From assembly GCF_016924145.1 (NCBI RefSeq), contig NZ_JAFFZO010000025.1:16998-80997 (forward strand): a stretch of 64,000 bases of DNA. The letters run 5' to 3'. The notes below the pieces were generated by a model. It saw only the letters and a list, made by a program, of their open reading frames with translations, searched no databases and was not told the DNA's origin. A program made the position numbers and the translations under genes. This document shows, in pieces, positions 28,895-37,954 of the stretch (position 1 is the first letter of the stretch; each line of letters starts with the position of its first letter). This DNA comes from Amphritea pacifica (GTDB taxonomy: Bacteria; Pseudomonadota; Gammaproteobacteria; Pseudomonadales; Balneatricaceae).

Positions 28895-30406
28895 TTACTG
28901 TTTGTCCTCCTGCGTCATCCCCTTAAAGCCGCTGACCTTATACAGCCGGGCTGAGCGGGTGAAGTTGCTGTACAGTGGCAGGGACTGTTCAGTCAGCAGC
29001 GTCACCTCAGCAAAATAACGCTTCAGCTTGGCTTCTACATCATGTTCACTGATAAATAAAAACCGCTTTTCCTGACTTCTGGCCAGTGGGTACTGAAGCT
29101 CATAGTGATCTTCGATATAGTTATCGTCACTCAGAGCGACCCCTTTAAAATCCTGCGGCGTGATGTAATAGCCAAAGTAAGCCAGCAATTTACGGGAGTC
29201 ACTGGCCAGCTTGTAATCCGGATACTGATCAAACCAGGGCTGAAACTGATGTACAAACTCAGGCCAGCCGAGTATTCGTTTGTAGGGATCGTTGCCCCAC
29301 TTGCGCTCTATGCCCAGCACGTTTGTGATGCTGCCGTAATGGTAGAAAATCAGTGACAACAGCAAGTTAGAGAGCAGGCCGATCAGCAATATACGATAGC
29401 CTTTTAGCTGACTCAGATAATAACCCGCCAGCAGGGAGGCACCAACATAGGCGGGTCCTGCCCAGTTGATGTTGGCACGGGCCATAAACGCCTGGACTGA
29501 GAGCACGGCAAAAGTCGGCCAGAACAGACTCCAGAGCAGTTTTTCAATGTCACTGCGGGGCTGACGCCTGAGGCCCCGGATCACAATGTAGATCAGCAAC
29601 ACCGGGCCAAATACAAACAGCTGACCACTCCAGAATTCGATCAGACGGCTAAAGCTGATGGAGCTGCTACTCTGATGAGAGATCTGTGCCGTATGCTGGA
29701 AGCTGATAAAGTCGTGCTGGTAGTTCCAGTAGAGGTTGGGTAGCAGGAAGCTGAGCGCCAGCAAACAGGTCAGCCAGAACCTGGGATTAAGTAGTAGTTG
29801 TCTTCCTGCTGTGCTGAGTACGGCGTATAGCAGAAAGGTGGTGGGTAAAATAATAAACGTATATTTGGACAGCAGCCCCAGCCCGCCAGCAACTCCGGCG
29901 AGCAGCCACCAACCGGCGTTATTGCTCTCTTTGGCCCGCAGAAAGGCGTAGAAGCAGAGACACCAGAAAAAGATCAGGGGGGCATCGGTGGTGATAAACA
30001 GGCTGTTAAAACCGACCAGCGGCATCAGCAGAAAGACAGAGCCACTGAACAGCGCCGCTTTCGCTGCGATCACCTTATCGTCTGAAAAACGTTCAGCGGT
30101 ACGATAGAGAATAATGGCGGCGGCGCTGTATAGCAGCGGTGATGCCAGCTTGACTGCCCATTCAGCGTTACCAAAAACCGCGGTGGTCAGCGCGATCAGC
30201 CAGCCCACGACGGGCGGTTTAGAGTAATATCCCCAGTCCAGCGTCTGGGCCCAGCCAAGATAATAGGCCTCATCATAAAACAGGGTGATTGGGGTGCTGA
30301 TAACAACCCATTCACGATAGAAGAATAGCAGGGCGAGCAACGCCAGAAACCAGCGGAAAGGGTGTGCGGTAAATACTGTGGTTGTGTCAGAGGACGCAGC
30401 AGACAT
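28895..30406 (-). CDS. GT39/ArnT-like polyprenyl-phosphate glycosyltransferase
   Basis: Membrane protein of 503 residues with about eleven helices and a soluble C-terminal tail, as in PMT/ArnT glycosyltransferases that use polyprenyl-phosphate sugars at the periplasmic face. The early loop FYDEAYYLGWAQ carries the acidic DE pair characteristic of the family, followed by SKPPVVGW. Acceptor unknown: lipid A, a protein or a glycan. It forms a tight pair with the PAP2 gene. ATG at 30406. Confidence 0.88.
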   Translation of the reverse strand: MSAASSDTTTVFTAHPFRWFLALLALLFFYREWVVISTPITLFYDEAYYLGWAQTLDWGYYSKPPVVGWLIALTTAVFGNAEWAVKLASPLLYSAAAIILYRTAERFSDDKVIAAKAALFSGSVFLLMPLVGFNSLFITTDAPLIFFWCLCFYAFLRAKESNNAGWWLLAGVAGGLGLLSKYTFIILPTTFLLYAVLSTAGRQLLLNPRFWLTCLLALSFLLPNLYWNYQHDFISFQHTAQISHQSSSSISFSRLIEFWSGQLFVFGPVLLIYIVIRGLRRQPRSDIEKLLWSLFWPTFAVLSVQAFMARANINWAGPAYVGASLLAGYYLSQLKGYRILLIGLLSNLLLSLIFYHYGSITNVLGIERKWGNDPYKRILGWPEFVHQFQPWFDQYPDYKLASDSRKLLAYFGYYITPQDFKGVALSDDNYIEDHYELQYPLARSQEKRFLFISEHDVEAKLKRYFAEVTLLTEQSLPLYSNFTRSARLYKVSGFKGMTQEDKQ

Positions 30407-30531
30407 TCTATAGTTCCGGACTGGCAGGTTGTGTGTCCGGCGATTGGCCGGTGTTTCTTCAGGGGCGCTAAGTTTAACAGAGGCCCTCAGGCAAAGAAAT
30501 GTCCGCTTGTCGTTCCTGCTGCTCTGGTCAG

Positions 30532-30936
30532 TTAGATCAGCCCCTTAGCCTGCAGCATCAGGTTCAGGCGTTCAGATATTTCGATCTCCATATGTTTGAG
30601 ATCTTCAGTATTGTCTGCATGGTGGAAGTCCCAGCGTATATGCTGTTGATCGGTTGGCAGCTCAGGCAGGGCATCGTGGCTCTTATCGCAGAGGGTGATG
30701 ATGGTATCAAACGGCTCCAGTGCTATGTCATCCAGGCTTTTGCTCTCTGGTTTTATGTCACCTCCCAGCAACTGGCTTACCCACCCGGCGACCTCCTTCG
30801 GTACCGGGAGAGGCTCCGGCCCGGCGCTTTTCGCAACCACCCTTCCATGAGCCATTTTATTGGTTAATGCTTCGGCAATCTGCGAGCGGGTTGAGTTGTG
30901 TCGGCATACAAACAGGACTTTATAAGGTGTATTCAT
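30532..30936 (-). CDS. Low-molecular-weight phosphatase / ArsC-like arsenate reductase
   Basis: A 134-residue LMW-PTPase-fold protein. The phosphate loop is CRHNSTRSQ (C-x5-R) at the N-terminus, right after a beta strand KVLFV. The downstream IITLCDKSH and WDFHHAD provide the acid loop. Members are either thioredoxin-linked arsenate reductases or tyrosine phosphatases; the Cys in TLCDKSH at the position of the first resolving cysteine favours the arsenate type. The ATG at 30936 is preferred, since the open frame upstream lacks the fold. No arsR or arsB lies beside it. Confidence 0.8.
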   Translation of the reverse strand: MNTPYKVLFVCRHNSTRSQIAEALTNKMAHGRVVAKSAGPEPLPVPKEVAGWVSQLLGGDIKPESKSLDDIALEPFDTIITLCDKSHDALPELPTDQQHIRWDFHHADNTEDLKHMEIEISERLNLMLQAKGLI

Positions 30937-30976
30937 GGTGAGGTTTCCGCTGTTTTTACGAGTACGATTGAATGAT

Positions 30977-31195
30977 TCAGGCAGATTCGCAGTCCTGATT
31001 ATCAGCATCCTCATGATAGTTCAGGATACTCCACTCGTGGGGGACATTGGTTAAACGGATAAGATTATGGCAGTTATTGCAGATATAAACCGTATCATTA
31101 TGGATATGATTCCGCTCCACCAGATTCTCGTGAGCATTGGCTTGTTTTTGATTCACCAGCAAAAAGCAGTCGCTGCACAGTCTTTGTTGTTCCAT
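30977..31195 (-). CDS. Small cysteine-pair (probable zinc-ribbon) protein
   Basis: A 72-residue protein with two CxxC pairs (CSDC and CNNC) spaced about 38 residues apart, the arrangement of a small zinc ribbon, plus many His/Asn residues. The ATG at 31195 follows GGAGAG 9 bp upstream; a TTG at 31225 is a less likely start. It precedes the ArsC-like gene on the same strand by 40 bp. I do not recognise the family; a metal-binding or nucleic-acid-binding role is a guess. Confidence 0.6.
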   Translation of the reverse strand: MEQQRLCSDCFLLVNQKQANAHENLVERNHIHNDTVYICNNCHNLIRLTNVPHEWSILNYHEDADNQDCESA

Positions 31196-31297
31196 CAACA
31201 GAGGCTCTCCATATTTTTCAAACAATTGTTTGGCAACTATAAGGGTATGGCGCAGAAATTGGTATCCCTGGAACGTTAAATATACGCTCAGATGGCG

Positions 31298-32146
31298 TCA
31301 GTCAGATGTGGGCATTGCCGTGCAAACACCCTCTTTCAGGGCCACGTGCCGGATAGCATTCTGTTCGTTAGCGGGGGACCAGTCGACAATGATGGAAGTG
31401 CTTGACAGTGAACTGCTAACGGAACGGGTGTTGGTTAACTCATAGAGAATCTGATTGTTCTGATCATTGCTGGCCAGCGCCTCTGCTGCGCAGGTTATTT
31501 TTACCCGCTGGGCTGAGTTCTGCTCAGCAGAGAGTTTCAGTTTGAACAGTAACTGGCAGAATTCATAACCTGATGTATGCAGGTTTTTACGACAGGTTTT
31601 GCTTACCGATTCTACTGTGACACGGGTCTTCTGCTGTTTGCCTGTCGTGTCCGGACTCGGGTTATGAGCCGCTGTATCGCCCGGCGATGCCGGGGTGGGC
31701 GATTCTTGGGCGGTTGCTCCTGTGGTGGGCGCAATCAGATTATCTTCAGACTGACTGCGATCCAGGGAATCGACGACGGGGATTTCCGGCGGCGATGTGA
31801 ATGCCGTGCGTAGTGATTCAGCCGGAGGGATCAGCGACTGTGCAGAGCGCTCTTCGGGTGGCGCCAGCAGCACCGGCGTCCGGGACAGCACCCTGACATA
31901 GTGAATGGAGATAAAACCCCGGCCATCGTCCAGACGGATCCAGTCGCGCATATCAGTGGTAGTAACCGTCAGCCGGTCTCCTTCACTCAGCACTCCGACC
32001 ACCGGGCTATGCGTGGATCTTGATTCTCTGATATTGAGGATGGTTGAGCGCACCACGATCTCGAGCCGTTCAGTTGCAGACAGGGTTTGCGGCAGGGATG
32101 AAATCATCAGGATCGTGCAGATAATGAGGCGGCGCAGTACAGTCAT
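31298..32146 (-). CDS. Secreted bacterial SH3-domain protein
   Basis: Protein of 282 residues with an N-terminal signal peptide (LRRLIICTILMISSLPQTLSA), an SH3_3-type domain at about 28-90 (STILNIRESRSTHSPVVGVLSEGD in two parts, WIRLDDGRGFI), a Pro/Ser/Thr-rich linker at about 95-170 and a C-terminal beta-rich domain with four cysteines (TCRK, EFCQ, TCAAE, VCTAM). Such domains often bind peptidoglycan or envelope proteins. Standing alone, without operon partners. Function unknown. Confidence 0.75.
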   Translation of the reverse strand: MTVLRRLIICTILMISSLPQTLSATERLEIVVRSTILNIRESRSTHSPVVGVLSEGDRLTVTTTDMRDWIRLDDGRGFISIHYVRVLSRTPVLLAPPEERSAQSLIPPAESLRTAFTSPPEIPVVDSLDRSQSEDNLIAPTTGATAQESPTPASPGDTAAHNPSPDTTGKQQKTRVTVESVSKTCRKNLHTSGYEFCQLLFKLKLSAEQNSAQRVKITCAAEALASNDQNNQILYELTNTRSVSSSLSSTSIIVDWSPANEQNAIRHVALKEGVCTAMPTSD

Positions 32147-32411
32147 AGAGTCTTCAGATCAGTAATTCGCATTGTTGGCTATCCAGACTTCAGTCAGGTT
32201 TTCAAGATAAAAACACATAGCCGGTGAAACAGTGGAGTCAGAGTATTGCTCATTAACTGTAGGGTCAATATGCGACTACCTAAACTGGGTGATGAACAGC
32301 ACTTTACGGAGCGTTGAGATGGTATATATTGACAATAGTTTTTTATATCCAGTCTCTTATGGCGGGAGATGATGAGTTATACTGGGTCTATATCTGATCA
32401 GGGGATAAATA

Positions 32412-33647
32412 GTGAGTATTGCGTTAGATGAAAATATGCTGACAGATGGCTCTGTTCTGTTGGCCAGGCAACCGGTATTTAACAAAAGTCAGGATGTGCA
32501 GGCTTACAGTCTGTTGTATCGCTCCGATAGCGGTATGCTGCCGGCGGAGTTTTCTGATGAGCAGGCGACGGCTTCGGTTATTCTGAATAACTATGCAGTG
32601 GCCTCAAGCGATGGTAAAACCAAGCACCTGCCGCTATTTGTCAAACTGACTCAGAGCATGCTGCTGTCAGATATGTTGCCTGACCTTCCCCGTGAAGGTG
32701 TTATTTTCGAGCTGCTGCGCGAAGATGGTATTTCGAAAGAGCTGCTGTCGGTGCTGCGGGAGCGCAAATCCCAGGGGTACCGGTTTGCCTTAACTCACTA
32801 TACCGGTGATAAGGGGCAGACTCCGCTGCTGGATCTGATGTACGTGGTGAAAATTGATATTCAGCGTCATGACGATGCTGAGCTTAAACAGCTGGTTAAC
32901 TTCTGTAAGCCCTACCGGGTCCATCTGCTGGCGGATAAGGTTGAGAGCCAGGATGATTTTCGCCGGGCACTCGATTTCGGTTTTAATCTGTTTCAGGGCT
33001 ATTTTCTCTGTCGTCCGGTATCGATCAAAGGCAAGAGCTTTGGCAGCGCTAAAGCCCTGATTCTGGAGCTGCTGGCAGAACTGAACAACCCTGCGGCAAC
33101 CGCCGAATCAGTTGAACAGATTGTCATCAATGACCCGGCTATGACCTATAAGATTCTGCGCCTGGTCAATTCCGCTGCCTTCAGCACGCCAAAACAGATT
33201 GAGTCGATCTCCCATGCAATCTCACTGATCGGTATGGATCAGGTTAAGAAATGGGCCACACTGTTTCTTCTCAGTGGCCAGTCGGGTAAGCCGGTTGAGC
33301 TGACACGGGTGATGCTGATTCGTGGACGGATGTGTGAGCTGTTGGCTGAGATGCTCAGTTATCCACAACCGATCAATTTTTTTATGGTGGGCCTGCTGTC
33401 GCAGCTTGATGCGATGATGGATACCGAGATGCAGGTGCTGCTGGATCAGATCCCCCTCGATGACTCGATCAAAAATGCCATTCTCACCCGGGTGAATCAG
33501 ATGGGTGAGATTCTAACCGAGGTGCAGCACTATGAGCGCGGCGAATGGGCTGATATGCGCAACCTGTTAGAACGTCCATATTACGAGGTGGCATATCGTC
33601 ATAGTTTAAACTGGGCTGATCAGGTACTGGCTTCACTCCAGGAGTGA
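32412..33647 (+). CDS. EAL-HDOD signalling protein (YuxH family)
   Basis: A 411-residue protein. The N-terminal 200 residues are an EAL fold that has lost its catalytic residues (LLARQPVFN start, no EAL, DDFG changed to HYTGDKG). The C-terminal HDOD domain (about 205-390) reads IVINDPAMTYKILRLVNSAAF, in two parts, and ISLIGMDQVKKW. HDOD proteins relay cyclic-di-GMP or stress signals by protein contacts rather than catalysis. The start is a GTG with AGGGG 8 bp upstream. Its stop overlaps the TauE/SafE gene by 4 bp. Confidence 0.9.
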   Translation: MSIALDENMLTDGSVLLARQPVFNKSQDVQAYSLLYRSDSGMLPAEFSDEQATASVILNNYAVASSDGKTKHLPLFVKLTQSMLLSDMLPDLPREGVIFELLREDGISKELLSVLRERKSQGYRFALTHYTGDKGQTPLLDLMYVVKIDIQRHDDAELKQLVNFCKPYRVHLLADKVESQDDFRRALDFGFNLFQGYFLCRPVSIKGKSFGSAKALILELLAELNNPAATAESVEQIVINDPAMTYKILRLVNSAAFSTPKQIESISHAISLIGMDQVKKWATLFLLSGQSGKPVELTRVMLIRGRMCELLAEMLSYPQPINFFMVGLLSQLDAMMDTEMQVLLDQIPLDDSIKNAILTRVNQMGEILTEVQHYERGEWADMRNLLERPYYEVAYRHSLNWADQVLASLQE

Positions 33648-34396
33648 TCGTGGTCTGGCTACCGGATCTGGTAGGCGCTGATACGGCGCTGTTACTGATC
33701 ATCACCAGTACCCTGACCTCGATGCTGACGGCGGCCATGGGCATTGGTGGCGGCGTGTTACTGCTGGCGGTGATGGCAACGGTGGTGCCGCCTGCGGCGC
33801 TGATTCCCGTGCATGGTCTGGTACAGCTCGGTTCAAATGGTAACCGGGCGCTGTTAACCCGCGACCATATCGACTGGTCTCTGTTGCGGTTGTTTTTTGC
33901 CGGTGCAGCGGTCGGAGCGGTGATTGGCTATTTTGTCGTGGTGCAGCTGCCGGTCGAGGTTATCCAGCTCAGCGTCGCCGGGTTTATTCTGTTTCTGGTC
34001 TGGGGACCGAAACTGGGTAAACAGGAGATGCCACCTGCCGGTCTGGTGCTGGCGGGGGTAGGAACCACTCTGATGACCATGTTTGTGGGCGCCACCGGCC
34101 CGCTGGTGGCCGCTTTTGTTCACCGGCTGGGCTATGAAAAATACCGTACAGTTGCAACCTTTGCCGCCTGCATGACGGCGCAACACCTGTTGAAAATGGT
34201 GGTATTTGGTCTGCTGGGCTTTGCTTTTAGCGATTGGTTACCACTGATTTTAGCGATGGTTGCCGGCGGCTTTGCCGGCACCTGGATCGGACTGCATATA
34301 TTAAAACGACTACCTGCCGAACGGTTTCAGCTGATTTTCAGACTGCTGGTGACAGTACTGGCTTTGCGTCTTGTAACGCAGGTGTTTAGCAACTGA
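33644..34396 (+). CDS. TauE/SafE-family anion exporter
   Basis: Integral membrane protein of 250 residues with about seven to eight helices. The family motif MGIGGGVLLLAVM near residue 30 and its internal-repeat counterpart FVGATGPLVAAF identify TauE/SafE (old DUF81), which export sulfite or organosulfonates. The start (GTG at 33644) lies inside the end of the EAL-HDOD gene, implying translational coupling. The transported substrate cannot be read from the sequence. Confidence 0.88.
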   Translation: MIVVWLPDLVGADTALLLIITSTLTSMLTAAMGIGGGVLLLAVMATVVPPAALIPVHGLVQLGSNGNRALLTRDHIDWSLLRLFFAGAAVGAVIGYFVVVQLPVEVIQLSVAGFILFLVWGPKLGKQEMPPAGLVLAGVGTTLMTMFVGATGPLVAAFVHRLGYEKYRTVATFAACMTAQHLLKMVVFGLLGFAFSDWLPLILAMVAGGFAGTWIGLHILKRLPAERFQLIFRLLVTVLALRLVTQVFSN

Positions 34397-34398
34397 TG

Positions 34399-34454
34399 AA
34401 TAGGCAGGTATAAATAGGCAGGTATAAATAGGCAGGTATAAATAGGCAGGTATA
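34399..34454 (+). repeat. Tandem repeat, four exact copies of a 14-bp unit
   Basis: AATAGGCAGGTATA repeated four times without change, starting 3 bp after the TauE/SafE stop codon and running into the terminator. Confidence 0.97.
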
Positions 34455-34484
34455 AAAAAGCAGCCCACTGTGGCTGCTTTTTTG
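34454..34484. terminator. Bidirectional terminator between TauE/SafE gene and ilvD
   Basis: GCAGCC/GGCTGC stem extended by an A-run and a T-run, between two convergent genes. Confidence 0.9.
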
Positions 34485-34508
34485 TGGATGCGGATCTGCC
34501 CGGGCGGA

Positions 34509-36344
34509 TTAATCTTCCAGTTTGGTCAGGTCCCGTACTGCACCTTTGTCTGCAGAGGTTGCCAGCAGTGCATATGCCTTCAGTGCAGCAGATACCTGAC
34601 GGGGCCGCTGTTCCGCAGGTTTCCAGCCCAGTGCATCCTGCTCGGTCCGGCGCTGAGCCAGCTCTTCATCGGACAGCAGCACGTTGATCGTCCGGTTAGG
34701 GATATCGATGCGGATACGGTCGCCGTTGCGCACCAGACCGATGGCACCACCTGCTGCGGCTTCCGGAGACACGTGACCGATAGACAGGCCCGATGTGCCG
34801 CCGGAGAAGCGGCCGTCGGTTAGCAGCGCGCACTCTTTGCCCAGCCCTTTCGACTTGATATAGGAGGTTGGGTAGAGCATCTCCTGCATGCCCGGGCCAC
34901 CTTTAGGACCTTCGTAACGGACGATAACCACATCGCCCGCCTTAACCTTGTCATCAAGGATATTGGCGACCGCTTCATCCTGAGATTCCGTGATGTGGGC
35001 CGGGCCTTCGAACACCAGAATAGAGTCATCGACACCCGCGGTTTTCACCACACAGCCATCCAGGGCGATATTGCCACGCAGTACTGCCAGGCCGCCTTCC
35101 AGAGAGAATGCATGTTCCAGCGAACGGATACAGCCGTTGGCACGATCACCGTCCAGGGTGGGCCAGCGGGTGGCCTGACTGAAGGCGGTCTGGGTTGGGA
35201 TGCCAGCAGGGCCCGCCTTGTAGAACTCCATCACTTCTGCCGATGGGTTACGCATGATGTCCCACTTATCCAGCGCGTCTTTCATCGTGGGAGCGTGTAC
35301 CGTAGGGGCATCGGTATGCAGTTTTCCGGCGCGGTCCAGTTCACCCAGAATCGCCATGATACCACCGGCACGGTGGACATCTTCGATATGGTATTTAGGC
35401 GTATTAGGAGCCACTTTGCACAGCTGAGGGACGCTCCGAGACAGACGATCAATATCGGTCATGGTGAAATCGATCTCAGCTTCCTGAGCAATCGCCAGCA
35501 GGTGCAGAATGGTATTGGTTGACCCGCCCATGGCGATATCCAGTGTCATTGCGTTCTCGAAGGCTTTAAAACCAACGGAGCGTGGCAGCAGTGAAACATC
35601 GTCCTGCTCATAATAACGCTTTGCCATCGAGACAATGCTGCGACCGGCTTCCAGAAACAGCTCTTTGCGATCTGCGTGGGTAGCCACAACAGTACCATTG
35701 CCGGGCAGCGCCAGTCCCAGCGCTTCCGCCAGACAGTTCATGGAGTTTGCGGTGAACATCCCGGAACAGGAGCCACAGGTTGGGCAGGCAGAACGCTCAA
35801 CGGCATCAACCATCTCGTCGGAAGCATCAGGGTCAACCGCCATCACCATCGCATCAACCAGATCCAGTTTATGCTCAGACAACTTGGTTTTACCGGCTTC
35901 CATCGGGCCGCCAGAGACAAAGATAACCGGGATGTTGAGGCGCATAGCGGCCATCAGCATCCCCGGAGTGATCTTGTCGCAGTTGGAGATACACACCAGT
36001 GCGTCGGCGCAGTGAGCGTTGACCATATACTCAACGGAGTCCGCGATAATATCCCGGGATGGCAGAGAGTAGAGCATGCCATCGTGGCCCATAGCGATAC
36101 CGTCGTCGATAGCAATGGTATTGAACTCTTTGGCTACGCCGCCAGCCTTTTCAATTTCACGGGCGACCAGTTGGCCCATATCCTTCAGGTGGACATGGCC
36201 CGGAACAAACTGAGTGAAGGAGTTGGCGATAGCGATGATCGGCTTCTGGAAATCGTCATCCTTCATCCCCGTGGCGCGCCAAAGTGCGCGGGCACCGGCC
36301 ATATTTCGACCTGCGGTTGAGGTCTTGGAGCGATATTGTGGCAT
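34509..36344 (-). CDS. ilvD: Dihydroxy-acid dehydratase IlvD
   Basis: Iron-sulfur enzyme of 611 residues that dehydrates 2,3-dihydroxy-isovalerate and -methylvalerate in branched-chain amino acid synthesis. Cluster ligands appear in [11 protein letters not shown] and [17 protein letters not shown], with [18 protein letters not shown] near the C-terminus. Length is usual for the E. coli-type enzyme. The ATG at 36344 (MPQYRSKT) follows GAGG at about 9 bp and matches family N-termini; the frame stays open upstream to 36425. A single gene, with no other ilv gene adjacent. Confidence 0.96.
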   Translation of the reverse strand: MPQYRSKTSTAGRNMAGARALWRATGMKDDDFQKPIIAIANSFTQFVPGHVHLKDMGQLVAREIEKAGGVAKEFNTIAIDDGIAMGHDGMLYSLPSRDIIADSVEYMVNAHCADALVCISNCDKITPGMLMAAMRLNIPVIFVSGGPMEAGKTKLSEHKLDLVDAMVMAVDPDASDEMVDAVERSACPTCGSCSGMFTANSMNCLAEALGLALPGNGTVVATHADRKELFLEAGRSIVSMAKRYYEQDDVSLLPRSVGFKAFENAMTLDIAMGGSTNTILHLLAIAQEAEIDFTMTDIDRLSRSVPQLCKVAPNTPKYHIEDVHRAGGIMAILGELDRAGKLHTDAPTVHAPTMKDALDKWDIMRNPSAEVMEFYKAGPAGIPTQTAFSQATRWPTLDGDRANGCIRSLEHAFSLEGGLAVLRGNIALDGCVVKTAGVDDSILVFEGPAHITESQDEAVANILDDKVKAGDVVIVRYEGPKGGPGMQEMLYPTSYIKSKGLGKECALLTDGRFSGGTSGLSIGHVSPEAAAGGAIGLVRNGDRIRIDIPNRTINVLLSDEELAQRRTEQDALGWKPAEQRPRQVSAALKAYALLATSADKGAVRDLTKLED

Positions 36345-36551
36345 GCACAGATCCTCTGCGGCTGTAGTGGATTTTTGTATAAGACCGCGGATTATAGCAA
36401 AACTCTCCGCGGGAATATCTAACAATCCATTTTATCAGGGGCAGGTTGGGGTATGAATTGCGGTTTACCCGCATCCGGACGGCCATAACGGGCTATTGTT
36501 TAGCGCAGTAAAAACGTATTCTTAGAGGGAATCTGATTCCGGGAGGCGTTA

Positions 36552-36806
36552 ATGGTTATAGATAAAAAACAGATCCGTTCTGATCGCTGGCTGAAAATGA
36601 TGATGCGTACCGGTGTACCGGTGGCTATTGTGAGCATTCTCTGTCTCTGGCTGGGGCAGTTAATGGCATCGCCAGCGCTGGGGAGTGTTTTTCTGGTGAC
36701 CATGCCGATCGCGCTGCTGATCGGGTTTATGTACAACATTCGATACGTGATGCTGGCGTTGCGCGCCCGGCGTCAGGCGGCAGACAGCACCTCCGATCAT
36801 GAATGA
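36552..36806 (+). CDS. Small two-helix membrane protein
   Basis: An 84-residue hypothetical protein with two hydrophobic segments (TGVPVAIVSILCLWLGQLMA in family of helix length, and GSVFLVTMPIALLIGFMYNI) and basic ends. A good ribosome site (GGGAGG) precedes the ATG. It overlaps the Crp/Fnr gene by 8 bp, so the two are very likely in one operon. Family not recognised. Confidence 0.65.
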   Translation: MVIDKKQIRSDRWLKMMMRTGVPVAIVSILCLWLGQLMASPALGSVFLVTMPIALLIGFMYNIRYVMLALRARRQAADSTSDHE

Positions 36807-37464
36807 CCTAACCCTGCTGACCGATCAGTTTCCACTGCTGCAGCAGCTGGATGAGGTCGGACTGGCAATCCTCAGCCGGGCGCAGCGAGTCCAGCTGCCG
36901 GCAGATCAGGTGGTGTTTCATCAGGGCAGTGCCTGCACTCACTTTATTATTGTCGTTTCCGGTGTGGTGAAGGTGCTGGGAAGAAACGCCAATGGCCGGG
37001 AGCTGGTACTGTACCGGATCGAAAATCAGGGCTCCTGTGTACTGACCACCTCCTGCTTGCTGGGGGCTGAGGATTATCCTGCGGAGGGGATTACCGAGAC
37101 CGAGGTGACTGCATTTCTGATCCCTCTGTCTGAGTTTCAGCGGGCGATTGCCGAATCGGAAGGGTTACGGCGATTTATATTTGATTCCTACGGTGAGCGG
37201 CTGGCAAAGCTGATTGGCCTGGTGCAGGAGATCGCTTTTGAACGCATCGAAAAGCGACTGGCCCGCTATCTGATTGAACATGTTGGTCCTGGCTTTGTGT
37301 TGTTACGCTCCCATCAGGAGATCGCCGACGAGCTGGGCACCGCCCGTGAAGTGGTTAGCCGGCAGTTGAAACAGTTTGAGCAGAAAGAGTGGGTCGCCCT
37401 GAGCCGTAATCAGGTGCTGTTTCTGAATAAGAGCGCGGTTAAACGCGCGGCAAAAGAGAGCTAA
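36799..37464 (+). CDS. Crp/Fnr-family transcription regulator
   Basis: Protein of 221 residues with a cyclic-nucleotide-binding-type beta-barrel (about 15-120; VVFHQGSACTHFIIVVSGVVKV in two strands), a dimer helix, and a winged helix (about 160-215) whose recognition region reads HQEIADELGTAREVVSRQL. It lacks the N-terminal cysteine cluster of FNR; cysteines instead lie inside the barrel (GSCVLTTSCLLG). It is followed by a palindrome and a DUF2892 gene, a pairing I recognise, so it probably controls that gene and may sense redox or sulfur state (inference). Confidence 0.88.
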   Translation: MNDLTLLTDQFPLLQQLDEVGLAILSRAQRVQLPADQVVFHQGSACTHFIIVVSGVVKVLGRNANGRELVLYRIENQGSCVLTTSCLLGAEDYPAEGITETEVTAFLIPLSEFQRAIAESEGLRRFIFDSYGERLAKLIGLVQEIAFERIEKRLARYLIEHVGPGFVLLRSHQEIADELGTAREVVSRQLKQFEQKEWVALSRNQVLFLNKSAVKRAAKES

Positions 37465-37495
37465 GTAAAAAACAGAGTGCGATCAGCGCCTTCAG

Positions 37496-37510
37496 TGTGA
37501 CTTTGTCACA
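37496..37510. promoter_or_regulatory. Perfect 15-bp palindrome, likely operator of the Crp/Fnr protein
   Basis: TGTGACTTTGTCACA lies 62 bp before the DUF2892 start and 32 bp after the regulator stop. Half-sites TGTGAC match Crp-type recognition, but the spacer is one base shorter than in E. coli CRP sites. Confidence 0.65.
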
Positions 37511-37571
37511 GACAGAGTTCACTATTAGACTGATAATACCCCCAAACCTGAATAAACCTGAGGATGGAAAA

Positions 37572-37769
37572 ATGGAAAAGAATATCGGATCTGTTGATAA
37601 AGCGGTACGTATTCTGGTTGGTCTGGTACTGATTGCACTGGTGTTTGTGGGACCTCAAACCGTTTGGGGATGGATCGGTGTACCGGTGATCGCGATCGCC
37701 CTGTTTGGCTGGTGTCCGCTATACCGGGTGCTGGGTGTCAGTACCTGTAAAAAGTGCTCAGCTGAGTAA
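37572..37769 (+). CDS. DUF2892 (YgaP-type) small membrane protein
   Basis: A 65-residue protein beginning KNIGSVDKAVRILVGL, with two hydrophobic helices and the family ending WCPLYRVLGVSTCK. The domain is found alone or fused to rhodanese (YgaP), pointing to sulfur or redox chemistry at the membrane. Start chosen at 37572, after GAGGATGG. It lies directly after a Crp/Fnr regulator and its probable operator, and ends at a clear terminator. Confidence 0.88.
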   Translation: MEKNIGSVDKAVRILVGLVLIALVFVGPQTVWGWIGVPVIAIALFGWCPLYRVLGVSTCKKCSAE

Positions 37770-37803
37770 GCAACCAGCAGCGCGACTATGATGCATTAAA
37801 CCA

Positions 37804-37828
37804 ACCGGCCCCTCTGGCCGGTTTTTTT
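37804..37828 (+). terminator. Rho-independent terminator of the DUF2892 gene
   Basis: ACCGGCC/GGCCGGT stem with CCTCT loop and seven T. Confidence 0.92.
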
Positions 37829-37954
37829 ATGTCCGCAAGCCGCAGTGTAAAGATAGGTAAAGCGGAAAAGGATAGCAGATAGTTCAGGATCGGTTCAGTC
37901 CTGTGGCACGACAATAGGCTACATACTCCAGAGAACAGAGATGGGAGAGTAGTC

